Source: Euryodendron excelsum (lineage: Eukaryota > Streptophyta > Magnoliopsida > Ericales > Pentaphylacaceae). From it: a stretch of DNA of 64,000 bases. Positions 36,701 through 49,386 of this stretch are shown piece after piece (position 1 is the stretch's first letter; every line of letters begins with the position of its first letter). Both the position numbers and the translations under genes were made by a program. The notes under the pieces are model-generated. The model saw nothing but the letters and a program-made list of their open reading frames with translations, was not told the origin of the DNA and did no database searches. The DNA is taken from assembly GCA_033060915.1 (NCBI GenBank), contig CM065379.1, positions 22,881,318-22,945,317 of the forward strand. The letters are read 5' to 3'.

Positions 36701-37420
36701 TTGTGTGTGTGTGTTATTTGCCTACATGTGAGAGTTATATATATCATGCACCAATAGTATAATAGGCTATCAATATGGCTAATATGCAACCATGACCTAT
36801 ACAACATGTGTACTAAATGTATGCATGGGTAGCCGGCCATGCAAGGTGGTGGAATGTGAGGTAATTTCGAAAACTGGAAGAGAGCCCTTAGTTGGAAGCT
36901 TCTGAGTTTAGGACTTCAAATCTTATCGAATGCTCAATCCAAAACCGTAGGTAAAAAGCTCTCGAAAAGATAGTTGGTCCAGGTTTAAATTTTGCATGAT
37001 TCTGATACCAGGAGGGAGAGCAAGCTCAAACTGAAGTTTCGGTGAAATCAGGTGCGATTCCAGGTGCAGTGGCTTTTGGGGGCATTTTGGGAGACCGAAA
37101 CTCTACTAAATTGAATTACGAGATTATGAACGATTCGGACTCAGAAAGTTGATAATTTTAGAAATTTGATTTGTCAAAATCCGTTGAAAAACGAAAGAGA
37201 AACCTCTGTTTAAAGTGAGGGTGCAATTTGGTGCGAATTGTCGAGTAATGTGCTTCGGAACTCTTTTTCAGGGAATCAAGTTTCTAAGAAGCTGGGTTTT
37301 AACATACGAACAGGGTTGGGCTTGGAAAGACCTCGCTTTCCACTTATGATACCTATGGCTACGCCTTATTCAGTCCTGCTAGGGATGTAATGCAATTAAG
37401 GAAAATTTGCGGGTATTACA
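33702..37420. mobile_element. T1: unrelated LTR-type insertion, likely solo LTR
   Basis: A 3719-bp block from tgtaacgactcggc to gggtattaca with TSD ccttc (33697-33701) and ctttc (37421-37425), one mismatch. Sequence is unrelated to the long-LTR family. No coding region is recognised. Two TATA-like runs lie at about 36136-36147 (gtatatatagagg) and 36344-36352 (atatatataagg), inside a roughly 200-bp imperfect duplication (36040-36190 against 36240-36400) rich in CT. The ends recall Tekay/Del-type chromovirus LTRs, but this is a weak guess and orientation is not settled. Confidence 0.65.
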
Positions 37421-37654
37421 CTTTCCTTAAAATGGCTCTTCATTCTTGACCACATAAACCCAACACTTTCTAGAGACAAATTTTTATGGAAATGATCTTT
37501 TTCAAATTTACATAATTCCTTGAGTTTGTTTTCTAAGTTCTCTACATTTATACTGTAATTTTTCAAAATCCATTTTCAAAGTGCATGCATAGAACCACCT
37601 TTCCAAAATCACTAGGTTTAAACCCTGAAATTCAAAACTATCTTCCAAAACCAC

Positions 37655-37965
37655 GATTCAACCCTAGGTTAACTTGACCCTAGGTTAACCAAACCATAGG
37701 TTATCCTAACCTTAGTTAACCCTAGGTCATCTTAGCCCTAGGTTAACCTAACCTTGGTTAGTTAACCCTTGGTCAACCAAACCCTAGGTTAACCTAACCC
37801 AAGTTAGTTAACCTTCGGTCATCTTAACCCTAGGTTAACCAAACCTTAATTAATTAACCTTAGGTCACCTTAACCATAGGTTAAACTAACCTTAGTTAGT
37901 TAACCCTAAGCTAACCTAACTCGGGTTAGTTAATCATAGGTCAACCTAACCTAGGTTAGTAAGCT
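37655..37965 (+). repeat. Minisatellite of (c)ccTAGGTTAACC-type units
   Basis: About 300 bp of degenerate units such as accctaggttaacctaaccttagttagttaacc, dominated by the palindromic core ggttaacc. It lies in the C/T-rich part of the E3 LTR and is absent from the other LTR copies. It resembles plant telomere repeats only in containing aaccct. Confidence 0.8.
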
Positions 37966-39474
37966 TCAAAGTTCCAATTCAAGGACCCCTTTTCAAATAA
38001 TCTTTCAACTCAAAAACTATTTTCATAACATACTTCACAAAAACATTCTACTCTCTTGAGATTTCAAAAATCAACTCCAAAACCTTTTCAAATATTCCCA
38101 TACTCTATCTTCAAAAATGCTTCAAGAAGTTCTCTTAAACTTGTCTCAACTAAAATGGCTAGACACTTACATTTTCTAAAAGCTATTTTCAAAATGTTTC
38201 CAAGAACTCACAACCCTAAGGTGTCCTCAACCCTTTATGAATAGGGGATTCCAAGGGAAGGTGATACATTAAATACAACCTCCAAGGTTGTCTATACTAA
38301 GGTTCCAAAAGCCTAAGGGTTTTCAAAAGCTCTTTTCAAAAAGGATTTTCAAATATCACATTCTTGAAACAACCCTAATCCTTCCATGGTTAGGATTGTT
38401 TAAGTGTAAGTGAGACATTCAAAAAGGGTTCTACAACCTTAAACTTTAAAAAAAAAAAATCAAAGGGAAGTTTCTAGCCCCTTTTCCAAACATGTTTTCA
38501 AAACTCGTAACCCTAAAGGAGTTTAGTTTACCAATGACTAACCTCTTAAGGTGATGAAACATTAAACGCGCCTTTCGTAAGCTATTCAAAAACTACTTCG
38601 AAAAGCATTTCGAAGGCAAGTTTACAAGAGCATTTCCAATCCAAACTATACCTCCAAAGTTTTCCAAACAAGACTTCAAAGCATTTCGAAACTCCAAGAG
38701 TCAATTTCAAAAACATTCAAAACTGTCTTCAAATCCAACTTCAAAAACATTCCAAACATCCCAAGTCCTATTTCAAAGGCATTTTTCTAAACTCTCAAGT
38801 TTTCTTTTTCCAAAGATCACAAAGTATTTTCCAATCTTTCCAAATATCTCAAAGTGTCTTCAAACATTCCAAAGGCCCTAATGGGCCTATTTTCTATCGG
38901 GCTCTTGTCGGAACTATGAATTACCTGATTCTCACCAAATGAGATACGTAGGCAACCTAAAATGGTGCGATCATAACCCTTATTTCAACCCAAGTTCCCT
39001 TTTGAAAATTTTCTATCAATTCAAGAATTCTACTTCAAATCACTTTAAAGTTTTCATATTTTCAAACATTTTTTTCAAAACTTACATCATACTTCATTCA
39101 TCCAAAAAGTGATGATCAAATCTCGTTTTCAAATTTCTAAAATGGATATTAAGTGAATAATAGTAACCAGTTATTCAAGTGAGTGAATTAAGGGTGATTA
39201 GACATGTTGGTACCAAAAGGGTGGGTAGGGTGATGTTCTTAGGATATCTTCCATACACGTAACCAACCCCCTGACCATGGATTTTTGTTTTCAAAAGATC
39301 AAAATAGAGTTATTTTCAAAAAGGGCTTAAAACTTTTCAAAGATTGCCAAACAACCTATTTTCTTAAAAACCCTCTCTCGAGGGAGTTTTCTAAAACCCT
39401 AAGTTTAATCTTTGGATTACACTTAGTTTTAGGTGACCTAACTCACCTTAATCAAGTTAGGTGGTGTCACGCCC

Positions 39475-42400
39475 CAATTTTTTGCACTAAAAACAGACAA
39501 GTGAGAAAAACACAGTGCTCTCTCGTTATAACTTATTCTCCTAGAAAGATGAGTGCGACTAAGTTTGAATTAAAAATTAATTTTAATAAAGGGCTTTTAA
39601 AAAAGTTTGGAGTCGCCACCTAACTTGATTAAGGTTAGTTAGGTCACCTAAAACTAAGCACAATCCGAAGATTATACTTAGGGTTTTTTGAAAACTTCCT
39701 CAAGAGAGGGTTTTAAGAAAATAAGTTGTTTGACAACCTTTGGAAAGATTTAAGCCCTTTTGAAAATTACTCCGTTTTTGGTCTTTCGAAAACAATGATC
39801 TAGGTTTCGGAGGTTGGTTACGTGTAGGGAAGATGCACTAAGCCATCACCCTACTCCGCCCTTGCGGTACCTACATGTCTATTCACTCTAAGTTCACTCA
39901 TTAGAGTCTTTAATTAATACATGTCCAAAACTATCCACTTTTAGTAAATAACTTTTGAAAAGATATTTAACATGATGCATGATATGCAAGTGCAATGATT
40001 TGATTTGATTTTTAAAGTAGATTTGAAAGAACTTGATTTGATTTGAAATGGATTTGAAAAGATAGATTTGATTTTGAAAGAAAGTTTTCGAGATTGGAAA
40101 TAGCGATTTGAAAATAGATTTTTAGAATTATAAAATTGAAAAAGGTTGTGACCGCACCCATGAGGGTTGCCTACATATCCCTTTTGAGGAATCAGGTCAG
40201 TCATAGTTCGGACAAGAATCTGATAGAAAATTTGATATGAGAAGAGTTTGAATGGAAAAACAGATTTTATTTGAAAAAGGGTTTCATTAGAACTTTAAAT
40301 AGAAGATTTGAAATTGAACTTGGAATTGACTTGGATTTGAAATTGAACTTAAGGATTTGAAATTGATTTTAATTTGGAAAGATAGAATTTGGAAGAAGAA
40401 TTTGGACTTGATTTGGAAAGATTGAGATTTGAAAACATTTTGACTTGAATTGAAGTTTGAAAAACTATCTTGATTTAGAAAAGAACTTTTGGAGAAAAGT
40501 TGGAAGCTTCCTAACTTTAGAGTTAGGGTCAAACTAGGGTCTAGACATCCTAGGACTTAGAGTAATCTAGGGTTGAAGCATGTCGTTGAATTGAATTTGA
40601 CTTGAACTTGAAAAGCTTGATTTTGGGAAAGCTTAGTTTTAGGAAACTTAGACTTAGGAAAGATAGGACTTAGGAAAGACTTGAGGTTTCAAAAATATTT
40701 GATTTGACTTGGAAGGGATTTAGAAAAGATTTGACTTGAATGTTGGACTTGGAAGATTTGGAAAGTTGGAGTCTAGGAAAGATTGAATTTAGAAAATCTT
40801 GAAATTAGAAAAGTTTTAAAATAGGAAAGTTCCGTTTTAGGAAAGTTCCGAATTATGAGAGTTTAAAATCGGAAAGGTTTTGAAATTGGAAATGTTAAAA
40901 TAGAAAAGGTTTTGAAATTAGAAAGTTTTGAATTTAGAAAGTTTCAACTTAAGAAAGTTTCTAATTTGGAAAGTTTCCTTGTTAGGAAAGATTTGATTAG
41001 GTTTGAGAAAGATTTGGAATTTGGAAAGTTTTAAAATTAGGAAAAGTTTGGGTTTAGAAAGATTAAGAAGCTTAAAGTCAAAGGAAAGATTTGAAAGTTT
41101 AAGTTTTGAAAACTTAAGATTTAGGAAGGTATGAGATTAGAAAGGATTAGAATTGAGAAAGATTTGGATTAAGAAGGATTTGGATTAGGAAAGGTTGAAA
41201 TTAGGAAAATGTTTGGATTATGAAAGATTTGATTTCTACTTCCTAAAATAAAAGATTAGATTTTATTTCTAAAAGAGATAATTTGATTTTGTTTCCGAAA
41301 ACGAAAGATTTGATTAGGTTTCCTAAGTTGGAAGATTTGATTTAACATAGAATTGGAAAGGATGAGATTTGAAAAACTTGGATTTAGAAGATATGATTTG
41401 ACATGAAAAAGAGGATTTGGAAATCCATAGATTTTGGTATGAAAAGTAGGTTTTGGAAATATTAAGATTTGACGTAGAAAATAGAAGTTTTGAAAATCTA
41501 TGTTTTGAGGCAAGATTGGAAATCATGTTTTAGTGGAGAAAATTAGGGTTTTCTAACCATGGCTCTAGGGTTTGACTTGGTCTTAAAGAAAAAGGAATTT
41601 TGGAAAATAGATCTTTTGAAAGGAGTTTCTATGAAGGAAACTCGAAGAGTGTTTTTAGAAAGTAGAATTTTGAAGAGAGCTTTTGGAAAGGAATTTTTGA
41701 AAAGAGTTTTTAGGAAAGTAAGTTTGAAAAGAGATTTTTGAGAGGATTTAAAAACAGATTTTGGAAAGTAAATTTGAAAGCAATTTGGAAGGGGATTTGA
41801 ATATGTATTTTTGCAAGCCTCTAAAAATATCTCACTTTCCTAAAACGATTCTAACCATAAGAAGATTAGAACCATTTTAGGATTGTGATTTTGAAACCAA
41901 TAAAGATTTGAAAATATGGACCATGAAAGCCACTTTAAGAGTTTTTTCTAAAGCAACCCTAACAATGAAAATGCTAGAATCACCTTAGGATTGTGATTTT
42001 GAAAACAAGTTTGGAAAAGAAAGATTTAATGCAAGTTTTGAAAATAATTTTCGATGCAAGTTTTGAAAATAAGTTTGAAAATAATTTTTGGAAAAATGCA
42101 TGATCATGATATGCACAATATAAGTTGGGGTCGTAAACATACAAGGTTACAGGCTTAACCACACAATCAAGGGGGCCAAACCCACGTGGTCTTCACGTAG
42201 ACTACGAGAAAACCCCCGACACGATGACTTTCAATAGCCTAATCCTACATATGAACCGGGGAGTCCCTTGTTTCAAACATGCAAGAAAGAGGGGTAGAAG
42301 ATGGAGATTGAAATAAAAGAAAACCCAAGTAGGTTAGGAGAGAGAAGAGAGAGGGGAATTGCGTAAATGTAAATAGGAAGCCTACCTTGTGTCTTCTTTG

Positions 42401-44249
42401 CCTTGCTTGCTTTATTTGCTTCTTTTTACTTTGAGCTTCAAGAGTTTCTAAGTTGTAGCACTTCAAGTCTTCAATAGAAGCTTTAAAGACTAGTATATGA
42501 GTGTATATGAGTGTATATATGCTAGGGTTTAGTGTATGGGGGCTAGGGTTTGGGGAACCTAAAGAGAGCTAGGGTTTGGAACGGTTTCGAGCTGTGTATA
42601 TCGAAGAGAAGAGTTTTTGGACTGAGTTTGTGAACCCCTTTCACTGTGAAAGAGGCTCTGTATTTATAGACAGAAGAGTGCACTGGCGCCTACTATAGTG
42701 GCACCAGGCAAAACTTTACACTAGCGCCGCTAGGAGTGGCGCCTGGCCATTTTTTGGCTTACAATGGCGCTAGCCACTTAGGAAACTTTTAAGGTTGGCA
42801 AGAAACGTATCTTTCAAAGATTTGGGGGCCTGTACTAGTGACTACCATGTAATTTTTAGCCTGACTTCACTAGAAGTGACTCTGAAAGGTCTGGAAATTA
42901 TTTAAAGGCCCGGGAATGGCCCAGAGGGCCAGAAAGGGACATGAACCCCTAGAATAGTGTCTTGGGGGTAGTAGACTTGAAAAATAATGTCAGGATGTGT
43001 TGGAAGGGTTGACCGGGCCATTAGGGGCAAAATAGTCAATCGGGGCGGAAAGATGCCGGGATGGACTTGGAATGTCCTAGAAGAAACCTTGAGACTTGGA
43101 AACATTAGCTAGAATGTTCCAGGAGGTTACCGGTTTGATACTCAGAGCCGGCGTGATTGGAAAAGGCGACTGACCTACTGTGGGCAAAACGGTCATTTTG
43201 CATCAAGTTTGCCGAAATGACCTAGAAATATATCGAACGATCGGGAATACTATTAAAAACATCCCTGAAGGGTTATCGGTTTAATACCCAGAGCTGGTAT
43301 GGTTCTTAGGGTGCTCGGATGCTTAGAGGCAAAATGGTTATTTTGACCGAATGGTTTTAGAATTGGCCTGAAAGCGACTGGAAGGTACTTGAGCATGCTG
43401 GATTGTCTTTAGGACATTCTTGGAAGGGTGGACTTACCACTTTGAGGACTTAGGTACTTTCTCAAAAAAGCGTGTCAAAAAGTCCTAAAAGTAGTTTGGT
43501 CATTTTTCACCGGAGTGGGCTAGCAAGCACTGGTGTTGACCTTAGTTTTGAGTGTTTCTGTCACTTTGACGGTGGTTCCGTGACATAAGAATTTGTTGGC
43601 AATTCCCAATGCTGTCCTGTTTACGGGTGTTTCCGCCACTCTAACAATTGCAATGTTTATGAGTGTTTCCGCCACTCTGACAGTTCGTGATCATTCCAAA
43701 GACTACCTGATCTCGGGAAACTGCTAGGTGGACTTATCGCTTAAGGAATCAACTTTCTTGAAAGGCATGCTAAAATAGACATTCTTCATTGGCGGGCTAG
43801 CAAGGGCCAAAGGTGGACCATTCTACCATCTTGGAGACTTGGGGTCTCGTCCCAGTCAATGGGTTTGAAGGGACTTACGGTTTTGAAGATTTTCTCAGAA
43901 AACGTGCCAAACTGAATGGACTTTCTACTTTAAAGGATCACCTTTCTCGAAAGGCGTGCCAAATTTAATTTGAACTGGAATTGGATTGGAATTGGATTTG
44001 AACTGGAATTGAGATTAAAAGGGGACTTACCGTCTTCAAGAATATGTGCCCACTAGAATTAGACCAAATAATGCCACAAGGGCATTTTGGTCATTTTACC
44101 TCTTTTTGGGCCGGACGGACCTGCAAAGCGATCAATTGACTGGATTATGTCTGAAAAATTGGTTTGAACTAGAATGCATCCATATCGACTTAAATACAAG
44201 TCTGGACGGACTGGAGATTGTCGAGCGAGCAAATAATGGGATGCTTACA
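39475..44249 (-). mobile_element. Solo LTR S2 nested in the E3 5' LTR
   Basis: A 4775-bp LTR from tgtcacgcccc to atgcttaca with a perfect TSD GGTGG (39470-39474 and 44250-44254). It landed in the PBS-like/hairpin block of the E3 LTR: the left flank is ...atcaagttaggtgg and the right flank is ggtggcgactcc. It contains its own hairpin (39618-39644), purine-rich tract, TATA (42661-42668), dyads (42684-42775) and U3 end. There is no internal region. Confidence 0.9.
42661..42668 (-). promoter_or_regulatory. LTR TATA box (S2)
   Basis: tatttata on the plus strand, in the conserved context gaggctctgtatttatagac. Confidence 0.75.
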
Positions 44250-44408
44250 GGTGGCGACTCCAAACTTTTCTAAAAGCACTTAATCAAATCAAGTTTTCAA
44301 GATCAAACCTAATCGCACTCATCCTTCTAGGAGGATGAGTTCTAACGAGAGAGTACAGTACTTTTTCCCGAGCCGAAAGGACTTGATTAAAAACCAGTGT
44401 GCAATAGC

Positions 44409-44427
44409 TGGAGACTTTACTGGAAAA
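44409..44427 (+). other. Decayed primer-binding site of E3
   Basis: TGGAGACTTTACTGGAAAA aligns with the E2 PBS and is followed by cttagagggttaggccattgtcatg, the same sequence that follows the PBS in E1 and E2. Five or so substitutions separate it from the E2 PBS. Confidence 0.6.
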
Positions 44428-45558
44428 ACTTAGAGGGTTAGGCCATTGTCATGTCCCTTCACCTTTCACTCACCTAGAATCTCCGGTTACCTTGTCCAGT
44501 TCTATCCACCTTTTCAAAATTCTTCTAAGTTTCCAAAACAAACATTATTTTCCAAAACGGTTTTCAAATAAGTGTCACCAATTGCATTCATTTGCTTACA
44601 TTCATGCTCTCGCATTGACCAGCCATTTTATCTTGTATTAAGCTTTTCAAAGAGTTACTCACTCCTTACATTTTCTTTTATAGGTGGACCTTTGTTCACA
44701 TTTCATTTTTATGTCATAATTAATTGCCATATATGTAATGAATGAACAAGATGTGATGCGTTTTGTTCGGCCCTTTCCCCCATTTTTAAAGATTTCACAC
44801 ACACTTGGTGCACTCACTTGCATTTGCATATATTACCTAGTTACTACCCTTCTAGATAGAAGAGGGAACAATACATTGACTGTGGGTAGATGCTGTGTCA
44901 GTTTCTCAACTTACGGTCTTTTGATAGTTCCCCCACTCGAACCACCAACCAAAGATGGAGTTCACCCTTTCGGGGGTGGACGCCGGAGGTTTTAAGGTTC
45001 GGGAACCGAGCTTTTTAGGAAATATTAGTAAACCCCCAACCTCATGCTCATGTAGCAAACCGAACCTTTGCAAGATTTAAGACACACGTGTCAATTTCAA
45101 AACCAAGGAGGAAAGGGCAACCATTTTACTTTCCCTTATATTCTGTTTGATTTATGTTGTTATACCGCTTAATCTTTGTCATTATGTCATACGTACATCT
45201 GTTCGCATCATAACTATTTATGCATCCGTATTCATTTCAAGACAAGAATTCCCAAAGTAACTCAAGTCATTACATCTTCATGCATCTGATTAACCCCTAG
45301 AGAAATGCCCAAACACCTTCTCGCTCAAATCAAGCCAACCAAAACTCTTAAGTGTACCAAAAGACCCTAAGGGAATCCAAAATCAAAGAGATAGGGCTGC
45401 CAAGGTACCAAAACTCAAAGTCATCTCATAAAGAGAGGCCCTAATCCTTCTTCATTCACAGAGATAGGGTTGCTAAGAAGACAAAGGGAATCCAAAATCA
45501 AGGTCTCTCACCAACCCCCATCCAAGAAGGTGAATCTGAAGACTCAAGAGTAGTTTAG
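44428..45558 (+). mobile_element. E3 untranslated leader, interrupted at 45558
   Basis: Plus-strand counterpart of the E1 and E2 leaders (for example 44870-45010 against 3400-3540 reversed). It stops in gactcaagagtagtttag, which in the E2 copy (about 18703-18721, reversed) continues without a break, so the LTR at 45559 is an insertion with expected TSD tttag (45554-45558). No gene. Confidence 0.7.
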
Positions 45559-46661
45559 TGTAAGCATCCCATTTTTGACCGCTCGGCGGTCCCCAGTCCG
45601 TCCAGACTTGTAGTCAAGTCAATATGCACGTATTCCAATCGAAATCAATTCTCTAAGTCTAATCCTGTTTATTCATCGCTTCACGGGCCCCGCCAGGCCC
45701 AAATAGAGACAAAATGACCAAAATGTCCCTAGGGGCATTATTCGGTCCAGTTCCAACAGGCACGTCTTTACGAAGACGGTAAGTCCCCTTTCCAATTCCA
45801 AATCAGGCGTGTCTTTCTGAAGATGATAAGTCCCCTTTCCAACAAGCACGTCTTCCGAAGATAGTAAGTCCCCTTTCTAATTCCAATTCCAATCCCTCTC
45901 TCGAGACAGTTGATTCCTCGAGATGGTAATTCCATCCAATCTGGCACGTTTTCTAAAGAAAATGTCTTCGGAACGGTAAGTCCCTTTAAACCTGTCGACC
46001 GGGACGAGACCCCAAGTCCCCTAGATGATAGAACGGTCCATCTTTGGCGCCTACTAGCCCGTCAATCCAGAAATGTCCGTTTAGGCATGCCTTCCGAGAA
46101 AGTTGATTCTCAGGTGCTAAGTCCCTTTAGCAGCTTCCTGAGATCAGGCAGTCTCAAGAATGATCACGAACCGTCAGAGTAGCAAAAGTACTCGTAAATA
46201 TCGCAACCGTCAGAGTAGCGGAAATACTCGTAAACAGGTTGAAATAGGAAATTGCCAGCAAACCCCTATATCATGAGACCGCCGTCAAAGTGGTGAAAAC
46301 ACTCAAAACCCAGGTCAACACCAGCGCCTGCTAGCCCACTCCGGTGAAAAATGACCAAACTGCCCCTAGGGCCATTTTTTGGCACGTTTCTTGAGAGCAC
46401 ACCTAAGTCCTCAGAACGATAAGTCCACCCTTCCTAGATCATCCCAGAGATGATCTGGCATGATTAGGTGCCCTCCAGTCAGTTTTGGGTCAATTCTGAG
46501 ACTTTTCGGTCAAGATAACCATTTTGCTCCTAGGCATCCGAATGCCCCTGGAACCACACCGACCCTGGGTATAAAACCGGTAATCTCCCAAGAATGCTTC
46601 TTATAGTATTCCCGACCTTCCTTTATCTTTCCGGATCATTCCGAGTCAGTTTCGGCAAACC
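45559..46661 (+). mobile_element. Truncated plus-strand long LTR (U3 only)
   Basis: Starts TGTAAGCATCCC and carries about 1.1 kb of U3, including the gtcttccgaagacggtaagtcc repeat units (45770-45880). It ends in ttcggcaaaccc, where the next base enters a minus-oriented LTR. The rest of this LTR and its right flank are missing. Confidence 0.75.
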
Positions 46662-49378
46662 CGCCCTTGCGTGTAGGGAAGACACACTAAGCCATCATCC
46701 TACCCCGCCCTTGCGGTACCTACATGTCTATTCACCCTAGATTCACCCATTAGAGTCTTCAATTAATAAATATTTAACACTACCACTTTTGAAAATAATG
46801 TTTCAAAGAAAAAGACATGATGCATGATATGCAAATGCAATAGAAAGGTTTGATTTAGAAATAGATTTTGAGTAAAAGATTAGAAGTTTGAGAATAGACT
46901 TGAAAAGAAGATTTGATCTTGAAAATAGATTTGAAAAGACTTGATTTAATTTTAAAAATAGAGTTGAAAAGATAAATTTGATTTTGAAAGAAAAATTTTA
47001 GAAATTGGAAATAGAGAGTTGATAAAAGTTATGACCACATCTGTGAGGGTTGCCTATGTATCCCTTTTGAGGAATCAGGTCAGCCGTAGTTCGGACTAGA
47101 GTCCGATAGAAAATAGAAGGTTTGACTTGAAAAAGAGTTTAAGTTGGAATTTGAATTGGAAGATTAGGAAATTTGAAATTTGATTGGAAGATTTGAAAAG
47201 ATTGGTTTTGGAAAGCTTGATTTTAGGAAACCTAGACTTAGGAAAGATGGAACTTAGGAAAGACTTGAGATTAAGAAAAATTTGACTTGACTTGGAAGGG
47301 TTTAGAAAAGATTTGACTTGAACGTTAGACTTGAAAGATTAAGGAAAGATTAGATTTAGAAAATGTTCGAATTAGGAAAGTTTTAAAATAGGAAAGTTTC
47401 CTTTTAAGAAAGATTTTGAATTAGGAAAGTTTCTTTTTTGGAAAGTTCGAGTTAGGAAAGTTTCATTTTAGGAAAGGTTTCATTTTAAGGAAATTTTGAA
47501 TTAGGAAAGAATTAAAATTGGAAAGTTTTGAAATTGGAATGTTTTGAAATTGGAAAGTTTCCTTTTTAAGAAAGAGTTGATTTTTGGAAAGATTTGAATT
47601 AGGAAAAGTATGATTTAAGAAAGATTTAGAATTTAGAAAGTTTAGGATTTTGGAAAGGTTTGGAACAAAAAGTTCGAAATTAGAAAATGTTTGAAAGTTT
47701 GAGTTTTAGAAACACTTAAATTTTAGGAAATGTTTAAGTTTAAGAAAAATTTGAAAATTTAGATTTGAAAAGTTGAAATTTGGAAAGGTATGAAATTAGG
47801 AAAGGTTTTGGATTTCTATTTCCTAAAACAAAAGAATGGATTTTGCTTCTAAATAGAGATGACCTGATTTTGTTTCCAAAAACGGAGGATTGGATCTAGT
47901 TTCCTAAGTGGGGAGATTGGATTTGGCATGGAATTGGAAGGTGAAGTTTTGGAAATCCTAGATTTGGAAAGCTATAGTTTGATGTAAAAAATAGGTTTTG
48001 GAAATTTATGATTTTGGGGTAAGCTAGGAAATCATGTTTTATGAAAGAAAATTAGGCTTTCTTAACCATGGCTCTAGGGTTTAACTTGGACTCCAAGAAA
48101 AGAGATTTTGGAAAGTAGAACTTTTGGAAAGAAAGATTTTTGGAAGAAGATCTTAGAAAAAAAAATTTAGAAAGTGAATTTGAAAAGAGAGTTTTTGGAA
48201 ATGGATTTTTTTGGAAAGAGTTTTTAAGAAGGAAATTTCAGAAGCATTTTTAGAAAGTGAATTTTGAAGAGAGCTTTTTGGAAAGGAGTTTGAAAAGAGT
48301 TTTTAGGAAATTATGTTGGAAAAGAGATTTTGAAGAAAGATTTTTAGAAAGCAATTTTGGAAAGGAGATTGGTGAGAATTTTTAGAAAGTATGTTGGAAA
48401 AGAGATTTTGAAGAAGATTTTAAAAGAGGTTTTGGAAAGTAAGTTTAAAAAGAGATTTGAAAAGGATTTAAATGTGAACTTTCGCAAGTCTCTAAAAATA
48501 TCTCACTTTCATAAAATGATTCTAACTATAAGAAGATTAGAACCATTCTAGGATTGTGGTTTTGAAAACAACAAGGATTTGAAAATATGGACCGTATTAT
48601 TCACTTTAAATGTAACACTTTCCTAAAGCAACCCTAATCATGCAAAGGCTTGAATCACCTTAGGGTTGTGATTTTGAAAATAAGTTTTGACGAAGAAAAC
48701 TTTAATGCAAGTTTTGAAAATGGTTTTGATGTAAGTTTTGAAAACAAGTTTAAAAACAAGTTTGAAAACGGATTTTGGAGAGATGCGTGATTATGATATG
48801 CACAATGCAAGTTGGGGTCGTGAACATACAAGGTTAAAGGCTTCATCACATAATCAAGGGGGCCTAACCCACATGGTCTCCGGTTGGACTAAGAGAAAGC
48901 CCTCGACACAGTGACTTTCAATAGCCTAATTCTACACATGAATCGGGGAGTCCCTTATTTCAAGCATACAAGAAAGAGGGGTAGAAGATAGGAGATATAA
49001 ATAGAAGAAAACCCAAGTGGGTTTGGAGAGAGAAGAGAGGGGTGAATTACGTAAACATAAATAGAGAGCCTACCTTATATCTTCTTTTATTTACTTTATT
49101 ATGCTCGCTTTCTTTACTTTGATCTTTGCTTTACTTTACGTCGGTCTTTGAGAGCTTGCTTTGACCTTCAGGTGCTTCGATGTTGTAGCACTTCAAGTCT
49201 TTAATGGAGGCTTTGGAGGTTAGTATGTGAGTGTATATGAGTGTATGTGAGTGTATGAATGCTAAGGTTTGGAAAACCTAAAGAGAACTAGGGTTTGGAG
49301 AGGCTTCGAACTCTGTGTATCGAAAAGGATAGTTTTAGACTGAGTTTGCAGACCCTTTTCATGCTGGAGGAGACTTTG

Positions 49379-49386
49379 TATTTATA
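49379..49386 (-). promoter_or_regulatory. LTR TATA box (46662-55711 LTR)
   Basis: tatttata on the plus strand in the context gactttgtatttataaac. Confidence 0.7.

Larger units (their letters stand above)
30560..44406 (+). mobile_element. E3 5' LTR, a longer LTR subfamily, split by T1 and S2
   Basis: Starts TGTAAGCACCCT at 30560 and ends about 44406, two bases before a decayed PBS. Own sequence is 30560-33701, 37426-39474 and 44255-44406, about 5.3 kb. Plus-strand order: U3 with repeated gagaccgggcaatcttgagaacca-type units (30745-31080), TATA (32334-32341), an 81-bp duplication, a donor-like aaaag|GTAG (about 32650), the ccccccccc tract (32747-32756), the long C/T-rich region with a minisatellite, and the hairpin split by S2. 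It is more diverged than the other LTRs. Confidence 0.75.

Noticed and set aside
37655..37965. Interstitial telomere repeat
   Set aside because: The units are built on ggttaacc and cctaggtt, not on TTTAGGG. The likeness is superficial.
39285..39623. 112-codon ORF
   Set aside because: It spans the boundary between the E3 LTR and the nested S2 LTR at 39475, so it cannot be an old gene.
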